64,000 nucleotides of DNA from Dendrolimus kikuchii (lineage: Eukaryota; Arthropoda; Insecta; Lepidoptera; Lasiocampidae). The position numbers were made by a program, and so were the translations under genes. The notes under the pieces were generated by a model, which worked only from the letters and a program-made list of their open reading frames with translations, was not told the DNA's origin and made no database searches. This document shows, piece by piece, positions 20,681 through 31,560 of the stretch. Every line of letters starts with the position of its first letter. The stretch's first letter is position 1. The stretch is taken from assembly GCA_019925095.2 (NCBI GenBank), contig CM034412.1:7499501-7563500 (forward strand), given 5' to 3'.

Positions 20681-21419
20681 ACATACATACATACATACAT
20701 AACTTCACGCCAGTTCCCTTGCGGGGTAGGCACGAACAACAGAGCGCCATCTAGGCTTATTCTTACACACCTCACTTGCTTCTTTGACATTCATAACTCT
20801 TGTCATGCACGCTCGTCTGTTCTTAAGGCTCCTAACAGCACCTTCTGCTAGTACACGATCAATTTGATCATGGAAAGTGTGTCGTGGCCTTCCACGACTT
20901 CTTCATCCATCCACTTTTGCATTGTATATCTGTTTATTCATTCTTTCATCATGCATTCTTTCTACATGTCCGAACCACCGGAGCTTTCCTTTCCTTACCT
21001 TCACCCCGACACTCTCTTTCAGACCAACTGTCTTTCTTACTTCTGTATTACGAACGCGGTCCGCAAGCGTCACTCCGCAGATTTTGCGCAGTGCTCGCAT
21101 CTCGACCGCGTTTACTCTACTTTCATGCTCTTTCTTCCATACCCAACTCTCGCTTCCATACGTGAGCGTAGGTACCAGCACCGCGTTGTGTACGGCGAGC
21201 TGGGCCTTCTGGCTAAGGTTCTTAGCGCCTAGAAGTTTACCTAACGCTCCATTCACACTATTCCCCAAATTCACTCTTCTTTCTATATCAGCGGTGTACC
21301 TTCCATCCCTGCTAAAAGCACATCCAAGATATACAAACTCATTCACTTGCTCCAGCATAACATCATCGACCATTATCCTTGCATTCGTTCTGGTTTCTTC
21401 TCTTTCAAACACCATAACC
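20681..21419 (-). pseudogene. 5'-truncated LINE copy (TATG-tail family), longest in window
   Basis: A 739-bp minus-strand insertion with a perfect 11-bp TSD TTTTTAGAGTT (20670-20680 and 21420-21430). Its 3' end is a (TATG)n run at the low side. The frame 21415 to 20903 encodes the end of the reverse transcriptase and the connector: VNEFVYLGCAFSRDGRYTADIERRV, LVPTLTYGSESWVWKK, ALRKICGVTLADRVRN, and LRWFGHVERMHDERM. These are typical of the C-terminal half of RTE/CR1-like LINE ORF2 proteins. The catalytic palm and endonuclease are absent, so the copy is dead on arrival. The same family gives the insertions at 5219, 25268, 26875 and 48286. Confidence 0.88.
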
Positions 21420-21430
21420 TTTTTAGAGTT

Positions 21431-22379
21431 CTGTCGCTAAATGACAAAAATGGCTAGTCATATCTTTGGACCCCTTCATTATGCATGGACTGATAATGTA
21501 TATGCTCTTGGTCGAATTTTAATAACATCTTAAACTAAAATTACACTACAAACAAAAACTTAGAACTACTATAAAAATATTTACAAGTAAAAGATGTAGT
21601 CCAGATTGCTGGCGGTGGGGAGCGTAAACTAAAATATTTGCATAAAACACTTTTTTTTTCGTTTTATTTCGTTAAACAGAACGAAAGAAGAGAAGAACTT
21701 TATTATTATTAAATTATATACTATATCATTTTTCTATAGGTATTATTTTATATATTCGTAAAAAAAAATTAATAGTTAAGTAAATATTATGAAGAATAAG
21801 ACATATAAACATTTCTTTATAAAAATTCATTTTGTATCATTTTCATTAAATGTATACTGTACCTAATTAATTTTTAGGAGTAGGTACACATTTGCTGGAT
21901 GGATGCGCAAATATAGTGCTTACAATTTATTCTATTTCTAAAACTAATAAATTTACAACATTAATTTAATACACCGCTTTATTTTTTTACTCTCCATAAA
22001 TAAATTAAATTAGCAAACAACTTTCAAGATAAAATGTACAATAAAAGAGCAAAATGTAAAAATTATGCTACCGCTATGTATGTAAAGTTATTTTATGAAC
22101 CCACTGATTTAATTGTTTTTTTTTTATTATTCTTAGAGTGCTTGGTTTTTATGGATGAAATTTAGTAGCCCTATAATATTATTTTTTTATTAAATTCACC
22201 AGGACACCCTTCCTGTCTGGCAAGGCTCTTAGTATTATCTAATAAGTTTATTTATTGTAATACAATTGTGAATAAATATATCGTAAATACTAAATTCTAA
22301 TTAGGGTAAATTATTTTTTTTGTATATACTATATTTATATATGGCTAATAATAATAATTGTAGATAAAGTCTAGGCACA
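21431..22379. other. AT-rich DNA, no gene seen
   Basis: No gene or repeat recognised. Confidence 0.55.
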
Positions 22380-22780
22380 CTAGCGTAATATAATGACAGC
22401 ACACGGCAGTTCAGGAATAAATCGAGGCAATGGTCATCATTGCTCCGACTTATTCCTTTTCCTGGCGTCCTCTACCTCTTTAGTGCAGTATGTATATTTC
22501 CAGACACGACCAGGTTTCTCTTCCAGCCAGCGTCTCACACAATGATGACTCCGTCAACTTTATTTTCGTTGTCGATTCCAGATCGTGCCTGGTGACACTG
22601 TACTTTGGACAGTCCAGCAGTAAATACTGGATTGTCTCCGATACATTCGGGTCATGTGCTGGATGTTCCTTACATTTAAATCTCTAAAGCTACGCCGAGA
22701 AACCGCTGTGTCCCGTCATTGCTTGCGTATGATATCTATCGTCTCTGCCTACCTCTTTGGGACACAGATATGATAATAAT
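22380..22780 (-). pseudogene. LINE ORF2 tail relic (I/R1-type), decayed
   Basis: Read on the minus strand from about 22735 to 22485 the sequence gives QAMTGHSGFSA, two stops, then RFKCKEHPAHDP, ETIQYLLLDCPKYS and RHDLES. This matches the LTGHGGF-CX2-CX-H-LLECP pattern that follows RNase H in R1- and I-type LINEs. Stops break it, and no RT is nearby. Confidence 0.65.
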
Positions 22781-22789
22781 ATGCACGTA

Positions 22790-23351
22790 TGCATAACTAT
22801 TTAGGAGCAAGCACATCGTATTAACGCGAAAGGTGTAAGGGCCCAGAAATGTTTAAACAAAGTGCTATCACCAATAAATAAATAAACATAAATTAAGTCC
22901 AAAACTGGTTCGGTTGGATTTCGCTTACAAATTGTGTCCGGATCAAGTTTATAGTTCATAAAACTAATGCGAGATAAACTGGCGCATATATAATTAACAT
23001 TAATGGCTTTAAACTATTAACGGCTACCGGAAAAAAAGTTAAATAAAGACATAAAAATAAATATATATGTAGATTGGTTGATAAAGGTTTATATTGGATA
23101 AAACGTCGTGACACTTTGGTGGGTGCCATGTTAAGGGGATGACATAACGAAGACGGTACCCGGAAAAAATATTTAAAATTCAAATTTTTTTTTTAAGAAG
23201 CCCATTTTGTTGGAGAAGGAATAAAATATATTGTATTACTAAATGAAATAAACTTTGTGATTTTGTTAATTCTTTAAAAATATCATGTTTTTTTTCGAAA
23301 ATGTTTTCTTTGTACATGTTTCACATTACTTTTTTAAGCACATACGAACAA
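22790..23351. other. AT-rich DNA, no gene seen
   Basis: An unrecognised 75-codon minus-strand frame lies at 22956-23183. Nothing else stands out. Confidence 0.5.
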
Positions 23352-23440
23352 AACAGGTAAACCCGACCCCGAGCTCTTAGAGTGAAGCCAGCTAAGGGAA
23401 GCCGATTTTAGATTCGAAGTCGAACGCGCCGCCGCAATTA
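23352..23440 (+). repeat. Interspersed repeat, copy 1 (pair with 38130)
   Basis: Shares AAACAGGTAAACC, AGAGTGAAGCCA and GGAAGCCGATTTT blocks with 38130-38215. In both places a second shared block (AATAGTTTCCAGT...CGCAAACCACGTGTAT) follows, at 24296 here and at 38240 there. Confidence 0.55.
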
Positions 23441-23580
23441 GTATGAGTGAAGGTTAATGTAAGTGATATGATAAGAAATAGTGTGAAAGAAGATGTAGTG
23501 ACACGAGTTGAAAAGGAATGTTGAGGTGATTTGAGCATGTAGAAGAAATGGATGAAAGCAGAATCACAAAACATATGAAA
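23441..23580 (+). pseudogene. Short LINE ORF2 relic
   Basis: The plus strand reads VKEDVVTRVEK, then after a shift FEHVEEMDESRITKHM, a worn form of the LRWFGHVERM-(N/D)ESR-TKQIY segment of RTE/CR1-like LINEs. It lies inside the larger repeat that starts at 23352. Confidence 0.55.
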
Positions 23581-23737
23581 TGAAATGAAATAAATTTATT
23601 GTCAAAAGATTTTCCAGAAATATTGCTTACATAGGTTCCGCACTAGGACTAGCCTGTATCGCGGGACACCAAGTACGTGTGTCACTGACTAAACAATTTA
23701 TATCACTAAAATTAAATTTTAAAAATAGATGTTAACT

Positions 23738-23741
<4 letters not shown>

Positions 23742-23779
<38 letters not shown>

Positions 23780-23784
23780 TGTGT
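23742..23784 (+). repeat. (GT)n microsatellite
   Basis: About 20 GT units with one interruption. Confidence 0.9.
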
Positions 23785-24295
23785 GCAAATGATGGATCAC
23801 AATATTCTCATATATATGATTATTATTATATAATAAGGTTAATTTATATGATATTATACAATAAGTTTTCAGTTTTTTGGTAGTCAAGTTGCATAAGCCA
23901 CTTTTGTATGGTTGCTTTGATATCATGTCTGTTTAAATATACGATGTCACATTTATCATGTACCTTGTTGTAAAGTAAAGAAATGATGACATAAAATTGA
24001 CGTTTGGCAAAACTAGTATTATGCGGGATGCAGGGGCATATTATTTTGGGATATGACAGCATGTGAATGGTAGAGTCGGTTCCAGTCGACCGCGTCGTGG
24101 TCACCATGATCAAGTTGAAGATATTTTGAAAAAAGGTCATGTGAAGAGCACTTTAAATAAGCGATGAAGAGGTTAATGAAAGTTGTTGGAACGAGTAGTG
24201 TTTGTCAGGATGGTAGCAGGTGGAAATACATCGTCTCTGCCCTACCCCAATGGGAAACATGCATGACAATATGTACGAGTATGTATGTAAAGATA
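23785..24295. other. No gene seen
   Basis: An unrecognised 98-codon minus-strand frame (23844-24140) occurs here. The region lies between the two halves of the repeat shared with 38130-38310 and may be part of an unclassified element. Confidence 0.45.
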
Positions 24296-24361
24296 GAATA
24301 GTTTCCAGTTTCCGTTTCCATACTATCAAGTTACGCAGATGCAAACCACGTGTATACTAAA
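24296..24361 (+). repeat. Interspersed repeat block (pair with 38240)
   Basis: AATAGTTTCCAGT and GCAAACCACGTGTAT match 38240-38300. This is the second half of the element described at 23352. Confidence 0.5.
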
Positions 24362-24364
24362 TAA

Positions 24365-24535
24365 GTTTGGATGCCGCCATAATAACCTTGAGTTGTGTTT
24401 CGGCATTAGTGGCCAGGACCCACCCTGCCTTTAGAGAGTGGCAGCACATTGATAGCACCTTTGGTGTTACTAATGTCCATAGACAATGGTATCCGTTACT
24501 CATCAGGTGGGCCGTCTGCCTGTCTGCTGAACTCA
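24365..24535 (+). repeat. SINE-A copy, 5'-truncated, split by a Helitron
   Basis: Runs from the GCCGCCATAATAACC block to CTGAACTCA, where a Helitron enters. The tail TGCAATAAAAAA resumes at 25032. Joining the flanks restores the family consensus CTGAACTCA|TGCAATAAA exactly. Confidence 0.85.
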
Positions 24536-25031
24536 TCTATACATACATATAATAAAACTGTAGAGATAGAATTTCTGTACAATGAAAAAAATACTAAAAA
24601 CCGAGTCAGGGGGATATAATAAGTGAAATAGAATTAATTTAGATTTTTTTTTGTCTGTTGTTCTTGTTTTGTTGACTGGACCGATTTAATTGAAATTTTG
24701 TATGGTGATAGCTTATATCCCTGGCTAACCTATAGAATACTTTTGATCCCGAAAAATTAAAGAGTTCCCTTGGGATAGTTAAAAAAACTTTAATTAATTA
24801 AACAGCTTATTATACAACAACTTATGCACCTAATTAAGTTAAGATATTGCCGGTATCAATACCATAAAACAATTTATACATCAAAAAGACGATATTCCGC
24901 GAAAAAGTAAAAACCTTACAAAAACAGTATCTAGCACAGGGTATGTCATCATCATATTAAAAAAACTACATGGCGGTGATAGTATTCTACGTCGCAATCG
25001 TGACACGGACGAAGCTGCGGGCATCAGCAAG
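24536..25031 (+). mobile_element. Non-autonomous Helitron inserted in a SINE
   Basis: 496 bp beginning TCTATACATACATATAATAA and ending GGGCATCAGCAAG. It sits exactly between the A and T of the SINE tail without any target duplication, the hallmark of Helitron insertion. The last four bases are CAAG in place of the usual CTAG, so the end has mutated. It encodes no Rep/helicase. It is related to 12184-12501 and carries an extra AT-rich internal block at about 24790-24960. Confidence 0.85.
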
Positions 25032-25045
25032 TGCAATAAAAAAAA
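25032..25045 (+). repeat. SINE-A tail, resumed after Helitron
   Basis: TGCAATAAAAAAAA completes the SINE interrupted at 24535. Confidence 0.8.
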
Positions 25046-25267
25046 AACAAAGCTTGTGTGGCGTCACAAGTTTTTTTAAACTATTTTTGTCTGTGGTTGT
25101 ACTGTTCAAAACCACTATAGTTCGCTAGATCATTGAAACCACCTAGCCGTGACGCTTTTTATGATATTTTTAAACCCTAGTTTCGGCAAGATAACGATAC
25201 ATTTTGCTTTAAACATGTGAATAATTAATAAATGAATGAAAACTCTGTATTATTAACCATAAACTTA

Positions 25268-25415
25268 CATACATACATAACTTCACGCCAGTTCCCTTGC
25301 GGGGTAGGCACGAACAACAGAGCGCCATTCAGGCTTATTCGTACACGCCTCACTTGCTTTTTTGATATTCATAGCTCTTGTCATGCACGCTCATCTATTC
25401 TTAAGGCTCCTGACA
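25268..25415 (-). mobile_element. 5'-truncated LINE copy (TATG-tail family), 148 bp
   Basis: Bracketed by a perfect 9-bp TSD ATAAACTTA (25259-25267 and 25416-25424). It contains the (TATG)n tail and the GTTCCCTTGCGGGGTAGGCA 3' end shared with the other copies. Confidence 0.88.
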
Positions 25416-25454
25416 ATAAACTTAAATCTAGACAATTGACAATTGATACATTTG

Positions 25455-25512
25455 CATTAGAACAATGGGCGGCCTTATCGCTTATAGCGATCTCTTCCAG
25501 GCAACCAAGTGT
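25455..25512 (-). repeat. LINE 3'-end stem-loop block
   Basis: Contains ATCGCTTATAGCGAT flanked by GGCCTT and TCTTCCAGGCAACC. The same stem-loop is found at 50850, 53490 and 59690, always as the 3' region of a CR1/Jockey-like LINE family. Confidence 0.6.
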
Positions 25513-26509
25513 CTAAGCAGATTTTTTAAAGAAAAATTAGGCATACGCATTTTGGTGGTGTACTAAACTAAAATAAAAGTGTTATAATCACAACCAATCA
25601 ATAATGTAGTTTACGGTGCGAATGATAATACTGGTCAAATTATATTACATTACTAGCACCGAGAAGTTGATATAGGTATGTACATGCTCAATTATTTTAA
25701 TTCTTTTGTTATATAATTAGTGTACCTACTTAATTATCATAATGAGTTACATTTAACTTTAAAAATATTACTCATATAAATAATAAAACATGATATCAAA
25801 CTGAATTAGTAAAATCTTACCAGTGAAACGTTTGCATGAGTTTTATTTCTCGGATATGTTTAATAGCTAACTATTGCAAGCTTGAAAGGTACCGTAGTTC
25901 AAATTTTTAAACCAGCATTCTAGAACAATCTTCATTTGCAAATAAAGGCTTGGAATAGTGGGATTTACACTTTTGCCGCCAATACCGACCTCAAAAATTC
26001 GATACCCAACTTCAATGAAATTCTATCCTTATAATTTGTACATTGTCGCTCTAATTACACTACCCTTATTCCATAATCATACTAATTGTGAACCATAATT
26101 ACATGCTGAATGTTTGTATATACCTAATACACATATATAAATATGAATTCTTAAATTTCTGTCAGACATAAAAAAAATTGCCCCAAAACTTGTCGCCTTA
26201 GGCGTACTCATCCTGGTATCCGCCACGGGCTTGGAATTATCTATTTGCCTGGCAATATGTTAATCTCCACTATTGAAGTCTGCCTTCCTACTCTACCTAC
26301 TTCACTTTTTCATATGCCCGGAGGAGCTCTTGCTATTTTTGAAACATCATTAATAGACACGACGCAACGTACAACTCAGGTCGGCTTATACTTACAATCG
26401 GTTGATATGAAAAAGTGTTTTCTAAAGCTCCAAACATCATAAGGCTGCCCAGTATATATGAATATGACTTCATACGCCTATTTATAAATATTCTTTTTAT
26501 ATAATACAG
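25513..26509. other. No recognised gene
   Basis: An unrecognised frame at 26245-26442 lies in slightly GC-richer sequence. I could not tie it to a family. Confidence 0.45.
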
Positions 26510-26822
26510 TTATCCGTGCAGGAACGGAGAAACAGAAGCTACAATTTCCTGCGGCCGAGTGGCCTGTCGTAAAAGGCGACAAAACAACCCACAGCCAGGT
26601 GGTAGGGTATTTGCCCGACTGGATGGCTACCACCCCTGGTCTAGAATATGCCACCATAACAACTTTGAGTTGTGTTCAGGTATTAGTGGCCAGGTTCCAG
26701 TCTCCCTTAAGAGAGCAGCAGCGCATTTATAGTACCTTTGGTGCAAATGACCATAGGTGATGATAACCACTTTTCATCAAGTGGGCCGTCTGCCTGTCTG
26801 CTGAACTCATGCAATAAATAAT
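26510..26822 (+). repeat. SINE-A copy, near full length
   Basis: Starts with the 5' hairpin end TTATCCGTGCAGGAACGGAG and TTCCTGCGGCCG, includes all family blocks, and ends in an A-rich tail that grades into (AAT)n. Confidence 0.85.
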
Positions 26823-26874
26823 AATAATAATCTTAGAGCATTGTTGTTGAAAGCGCAGAATTTGCCTAAGGACA

Positions 26875-26964
26875 TACATACATACATACATACATAGCTT
26901 CACGCCAGTTCCCTTGCGGGGTAGGCACGAACAACAGAGCGCCATTTAGGCTTATTCTTACACA
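26875..26964 (-). mobile_element. 5'-truncated LINE copy (TATG-tail family), 90 bp
   Basis: Bracketed by a perfect 10-bp TSD CCTAAGGACA (26865-26874 and 26965-26974). Only the (TATG)n tail and the last 65 or so bases of the LINE are present. Confidence 0.9.
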
Positions 26965-26974
26965 CCTAAGGACA

Positions 26975-27349
26975 GATAAAAATAATAAGCAAATCCGGCG
27001 TCGGGTGGCGCCTTTTTGACTTTGCGCCATCGATCGGCGCACGATCTTGCGCATGCACACTGCGCGGGCTTAATAACTTGCATATTTACGTCTAGTCTAC
27101 ACTAGTCTTTAACGACTGAAAACCCCATATTAAATTTCCGCCAATTTGATTTTTTACAATAAAAATAAATATACACATGAAATTGGAGACCACGGGTTAA
27201 TTGCACTAAAAATAAAAGTAATGGTAATAAATGGCAACTTTAAATAGGTAATTAAGTTAATATAATGTTTTATTGTTGCATTATTCATTTTATAGCATGT
27301 TTAGAAAAAATCACAAAAGTATTATATCATAATATGCAGACGAACACAC
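26975..27349. other. No gene seen
   Basis: A locally GC-richer patch at 26995-27065, then AT-rich DNA. Nothing recognised. Confidence 0.5.
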
Positions 27350-27559
27350 ATGTTGTGTATCTATATTCCCAAGATTAGCAACGATTGTGTTTTGGATAAT
27401 ATACAACGGACGTTCTGTGGGCCAGAATTCGGTAACATCCGTACCAGAGTAAATACCAACAATAGGGGAGAGCGGACTATCAAATCCACTGAGGTACTTT
27501 TTAAAAACTTCCAGAATTTCGCAGACTCGTACATTATGTACGAGTATACTTCCTTATGA
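27350..27559 (+). other. Unrecognised coding remnant (TIKSTE peptide, longer copy)
   Basis: A 69-codon frame whose C-terminal part reads ERTIKSTEVLFKNFQNFADSYIMYEY. It resembles the peptide at 9052-9121: TIKSTE-x-L and SY-hydrophobic-hydrophobic-YE are shared, with synonymous codon differences. Its N-terminal part contains VLDNIQRTFCGPEFGN. I do not recognise the family; an old mobile-element or viral-derived gene is possible but unproven. Confidence 0.4.
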
Positions 27560-27807
27560 TGTCATAAGTAAAAGGAGTTAATAGCGCATTAAGTATGTTT
27601 CGAAATTTTATGCAAAAATAAAAAAAAGACCTATTCAAGTAAATGTATGCAAAAAAAATGTTATGGTGCCTTTATGACGTTAGTTACCATTCTGGCATGA
27701 TTCTAATAGCAAACTAGGGGCTAGACTAGATCATGCCGAATTAACAACCATTTTCTAATAGGTCATCAACCATATAAAAAAAAGTTTTTGAAGAATACGA
27801 ATATTTC

Positions 27808-28348
27808 ATGATCAAAAGTAACAATAGTAATAAGAAAGTCCAAGACCCCAAAATCCCGGTTAAATTAAAAGGACAGGTCTATAAATCCATCATTAGACCT
27901 GTCCTTTTGTATGACAGTGAAGCGTGGCCTGTACTTGAGCGACACAAGCAAGAACTGCGTGTCACTCAGATGAATATGCTGCGTTGGATGTATGGAGTGA
28001 CGCGGAAAGACCGGATCAGGAACTTCCGCATCCGCGGTAGTCTTCATGTCCGTGACATAGCAGGCAAACTGCAAGAGTGTCGCTTACGCTGGTACAGGCA
28101 CGTTTTACGGACCGACTAATTATGTGGGGAACAAATGTTTAGCCATGCCGCCTCCGCCAGGTCCCGGTCGAAGGAGAAGGCCCAAGAAATGTTGGCTTGA
28201 CCTTGTGAAGGATAACATGAGTGCCAATGGTCTCAAAACGGGGGATGCCGAAGACCGCGCGAAGAGGAGTAGAAAAAGTAGGAAAGCGGACCCTGGGCGT
28301 CGGAGTGAACACTCCGAACGCAACCGGGATTTAACGCTCGGATGGTGA
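27808..28348 (+). pseudogene. LINE ORF2 C-terminal relic (RTE-like), frameshifted
   Basis: Frame one (27808-28119) reads KLKGQVYKSIIRPVLLYDSE, MLRWMYGVTRKDRIRNFRIR and LQECRLRWYRHVLRTD. The next frame (from 28124) continues with GNKCLAMPPPPGPGRRRRPK and KCWLDLVKDNMSANGL. Together they follow the RTE-like order: Y-R-P-LLYGSE, MLRWMCGVTR-DRIRN, LRWYGHVLR, GRPKKRWLD. A small deletion near 28110-28120 moves the frame. The RT palm and endonuclease are missing. Confidence 0.75.
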
Positions 28349-29589
28349 TGACTATAGTTTTAATTCGAAGTTGTGTGCAATAAAGTCAACACAATCCTAA
28401 TTTCTATTATAACCATATGTTTATAAACTAAATAAAGTCAGTAAACCACAAAATAGTAATGTAAAGAAAAATATAATCGTAACCCTAAGTTTTGGCTTTG
28501 TCGTATTCGGCTTGAAATGTAACCTATCTCACCTGGATTATAAAAAATCGATAAATACCAAATTCATGAAAACTGGGTAAGTTTTGTCGACGCTACAGTG
28601 TGGCATACATAAACACAAACAGACTGTTATAATTATTTATGATACTAGTGCAGTAAGTTGGTTTTTACAAAAGAGTAGACAAATGTGAGGTCGAGACCAA
28701 GGCGAGGGCTTAGCATAGTCACGAGTTTGTAAAAACAAACTTCCGCACTTGTGTTATACAACGTTTTTCAACACATTTGCGCGAAAACAGTACAATAGGT
28801 AATGAAACAAACTGTTTTATTAGATTGTAAAGTAAAACAAATGTATTCATCAGAAGCGCTTCCAAAGAGGTTCGATCATTCGGCCTATTCAATCTCGTAA
28901 TGTGAAACTCCTTGGTAGAGTTCTTGTATATTTTTTATGGAAATTAAAATAACGTAAAGGATACGCACGTTGCTATATAACGGGTATGCGGTAAACAAGT
29001 ATTTAGGTGAGATTACCGGTGCTTAATTTTTAACTGTTGAACAGTGTATACAGGCTTCGTCAATGCATTTTTTGAGCGAAAGTGTAGAAAAACACATAAC
29101 CCTTCCTTTTAATTTTACCGTAATGGAATAAAAAGTAGTTTCCTTTTCAAGACCTCCCCCTTAACCAAAACATAGATAAGCGTTTTCGGTTATATTTCTC
29201 AGTTAATTGGTATAGTCGGCATGGCCATACAGAACTTATTTCCTACGGGTGGGCACATTCACTTGAATGCCATACGCATTTTAATATGATAAAAGACTTA
29301 ATAGATTCATGAGATGATAACTTTCATTACGAGCTCATTACGGATCGTATTTGTAAATTTATTGAAGAGTAACGTGATAGTTCGAAGACATAATAGAAAC
29401 CGACTCACTAGCTCACTCATTTAAGCTCACTCGGTAACTAATAGACAGATTTATGCTTGAGATTTTTCGGGAAGATTATTTGTAAATTTATACATAATGT
29501 AACATTTCAATTTTGGACTAGAATCCGGGTAATTAATTATTCTAAACTCACTGAGTGACTTAAGTGACAACCAATCTTGTAGTTTCTCT
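28349..29589. other. AT-rich DNA, no gene seen
   Basis: No coding frame or clear repeat recognised. Confidence 0.55.
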
Positions 29590-29900
29590 TAAGAATTCGT
29601 TTCGCCCGGCTAAAAGAATATAATTTCTTGTGACCGGGCGGCCTGTCCGAAGAGGCGACAAAATAACCCACAGCCTGGTGGTAGGCCATTTGCTCGACTG
29701 AATGGCTACCGCACCTGGTCTATAGTATCCTGCCATAACAACCTTGAGTTGTGTTCCGGCATTAGTGGCCAGGTTCCAGTCTCCCTTTAGAGAGCGGCAG
29801 CACATTGGTAGCACCTACATGTGTTACAAATATCCATCGGTGATGGTAACCGCTTTCGATCGTGCCGTCTACCTGTCTGCTGATCTCATGCAATGAGAAA
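29590..29900 (+). repeat. SINE-A copy
   Basis: Carries the GGGCGGCCTGTC, CCCACAGCC, ATGGCTACC, GTTCCGGCATTAGTGGCC and GTCTGC blocks. Its tail faces the tail of the next, inverted copy. Confidence 0.75.
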
Positions 29901-29929
29901 AAGAAGCGCGTTTGTAACTATATTTCTTT

Positions 29930-30035
29930 TTATAGCTGGAGTACAGCAGACAAGCTGATGGCACTCCGGTTGGAAAGCGGCTACCGTCGCCAATGGACGT
30001 TTCAATACCAGAGATGTCACCAACGCACTACCGAT
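29930..30035 (-). repeat. SINE-A fragment, tail-to-tail with previous copy
   Basis: Minus-strand 3' part of the family (GGAAAGCGGCTACCGTCGCC and the CCAGAGATG block). Confidence 0.6.
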
Positions 30036-30629
30036 GTCGAAGAAATTTTATAACATGCTTTTATAATAAAACTCACATCGTAGGGCTCTAAGAAAACCTC
30101 AGCTGGGAACTCATTTTAAATCTCCAAATTAGAATTGTTGGAATCTCCACCAAAAAGTTTTTATTGCGCCTGATAAGGTTTGTTACTAGCCACAATATAC
30201 TATTTTTAAATATGGAACATTGATGTTCTTTTGTTATTTTTTATCTGTGTATTTTGCCTCCATTAAAATCGTCAGAGTTTTTGGAGGGAACTGAAAGGGG
30301 ACGTTGTGCTGTGCAGTTTTATTTTCCAAAAATGTGTAAAATCTCTCTAAAATGAACAATAGTTGTAGGGTATTGATAGTTTTTACGCACGTGATGTTCT
30401 TTATTATTTAAGATATTTACGGTCTGCTTCGTTATTTAATATTTAAAGAAGTGTTTAACATATTATTTTTGGTTACATAGTTTCATAGTAATCTATTCAA
30501 ACTCACTCAGTGAGGTCATGCTGAAGTTTCTCTGGAAGGTAAAGTTGTTTAAAAGTAAATTGATAGTAACAAATAGTCGGACTGGTTCAAAAACTCACTC
30601 AACGCTGTAAAGAAAGTCGTCTTTTTTTT
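30036..30629. other. AT-rich DNA, no gene seen
   Basis: Scattered AAACTCACTCAGTGAG-like words also occur near 29543 and 30595, but no clean repeat unit emerges. Confidence 0.5.
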
Positions 30630-30862
30630 ATTGCTGAGGCACAGCAAACAGGCTAACAGCCCAACTGTGATGGAAAGTGGTTACCGTCGCCTATAGACAT
30701 AAGCAATACCAGAGGTGCTGCCAATGTGCTGCCGGCCTTGAAGAAGAAACTGGAACCTGGCCACTAATGCCGGAACACAACTCAAAGATGTTATGGCGCC
30801 ATACTCTTGACCAGGGGTGGTAGCCATCCAGTCGGGCAAATGCCTTACCACCTGGCAATTTT
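30630..30862 (-). repeat. SINE-A copy
   Basis: Minus-strand copy from the T-rich tail complement to the GGGCAAATGCCTTACCACCTGG block; the 5' hairpin end is absent. Confidence 0.75.
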
Positions 30863-31414
30863 TTTAAGTTTCTCTGAAAGATGAGAGGAAATCATAGCCA
30901 ATTGAACAACTTCAATGTAGTATTTTAAATAGCTACAAAACCATAAAACTACTTTTGTGAAATGGTAATTTTAAGGTCACTTTCGTGGCATACCGGTGAA
31001 CCACTCTTACCTCGACTCCTATAGCTCACCGAAACCACTAAATCGGTGCTCGTAAAACTTTACTATCCATTTTTTATGTTTGTTTGAGGTCCCAATATCG
31101 GTTTAACCCTCCTTAGTGGATTTGATTGCCTACTTATTGCCTATTGAATTCAAGGTCTCATTTTCAGCGGTAATGTTTGAAGTAAGAGAAATATTTTATA
31201 ACAGTTTAATTCATGGTCTAAATGAAATGTTATCGCTAGCCGTTTGTTAAAAAAATGTATAAGTTCTTGTGATAGACAGAACTGTAGTTAGAACGTTAAT
31301 TACAAATCCTAAGTAGTTTGTTTGAAACGATCATCAACAAACATACACACATTGTATATACATATGTTTACAAGCTTGGGGGAGGGGGGGTAGACTTAAG
31401 TGACTGGTTTGTCT
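30863..31414. other. No gene seen
   Basis: A G-rich run (GGGGGAGGGGGGG) lies at about 31378-31390. No coding signal. Confidence 0.5.
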
Positions 31415-31560
31415 ATGATGGTTACCCGGCTGGATGGGGTGACGCACCACTAAGAGAGAGTCCAGGGGTAAATCGTCGCGGGAGCTAGGCTCGACCGCTG
31501 TAGAGGGAAGTACAAAATAATACCACGAATTTTACGCTCGATGTATTACTAAATTAAACA
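31415..31560 (+). repeat. Interspersed repeat, copy 2 of 2
   Basis: Pair of 1167-1310. See that entry for the shared blocks. Confidence 0.4.

Noticed and set aside
20903..21440. Three overlapping plus-strand frames of 93-187 codons
   Set aside because: They are antisense to the LINE ORF2 relic, whose minus-strand translation has recognisable motifs.
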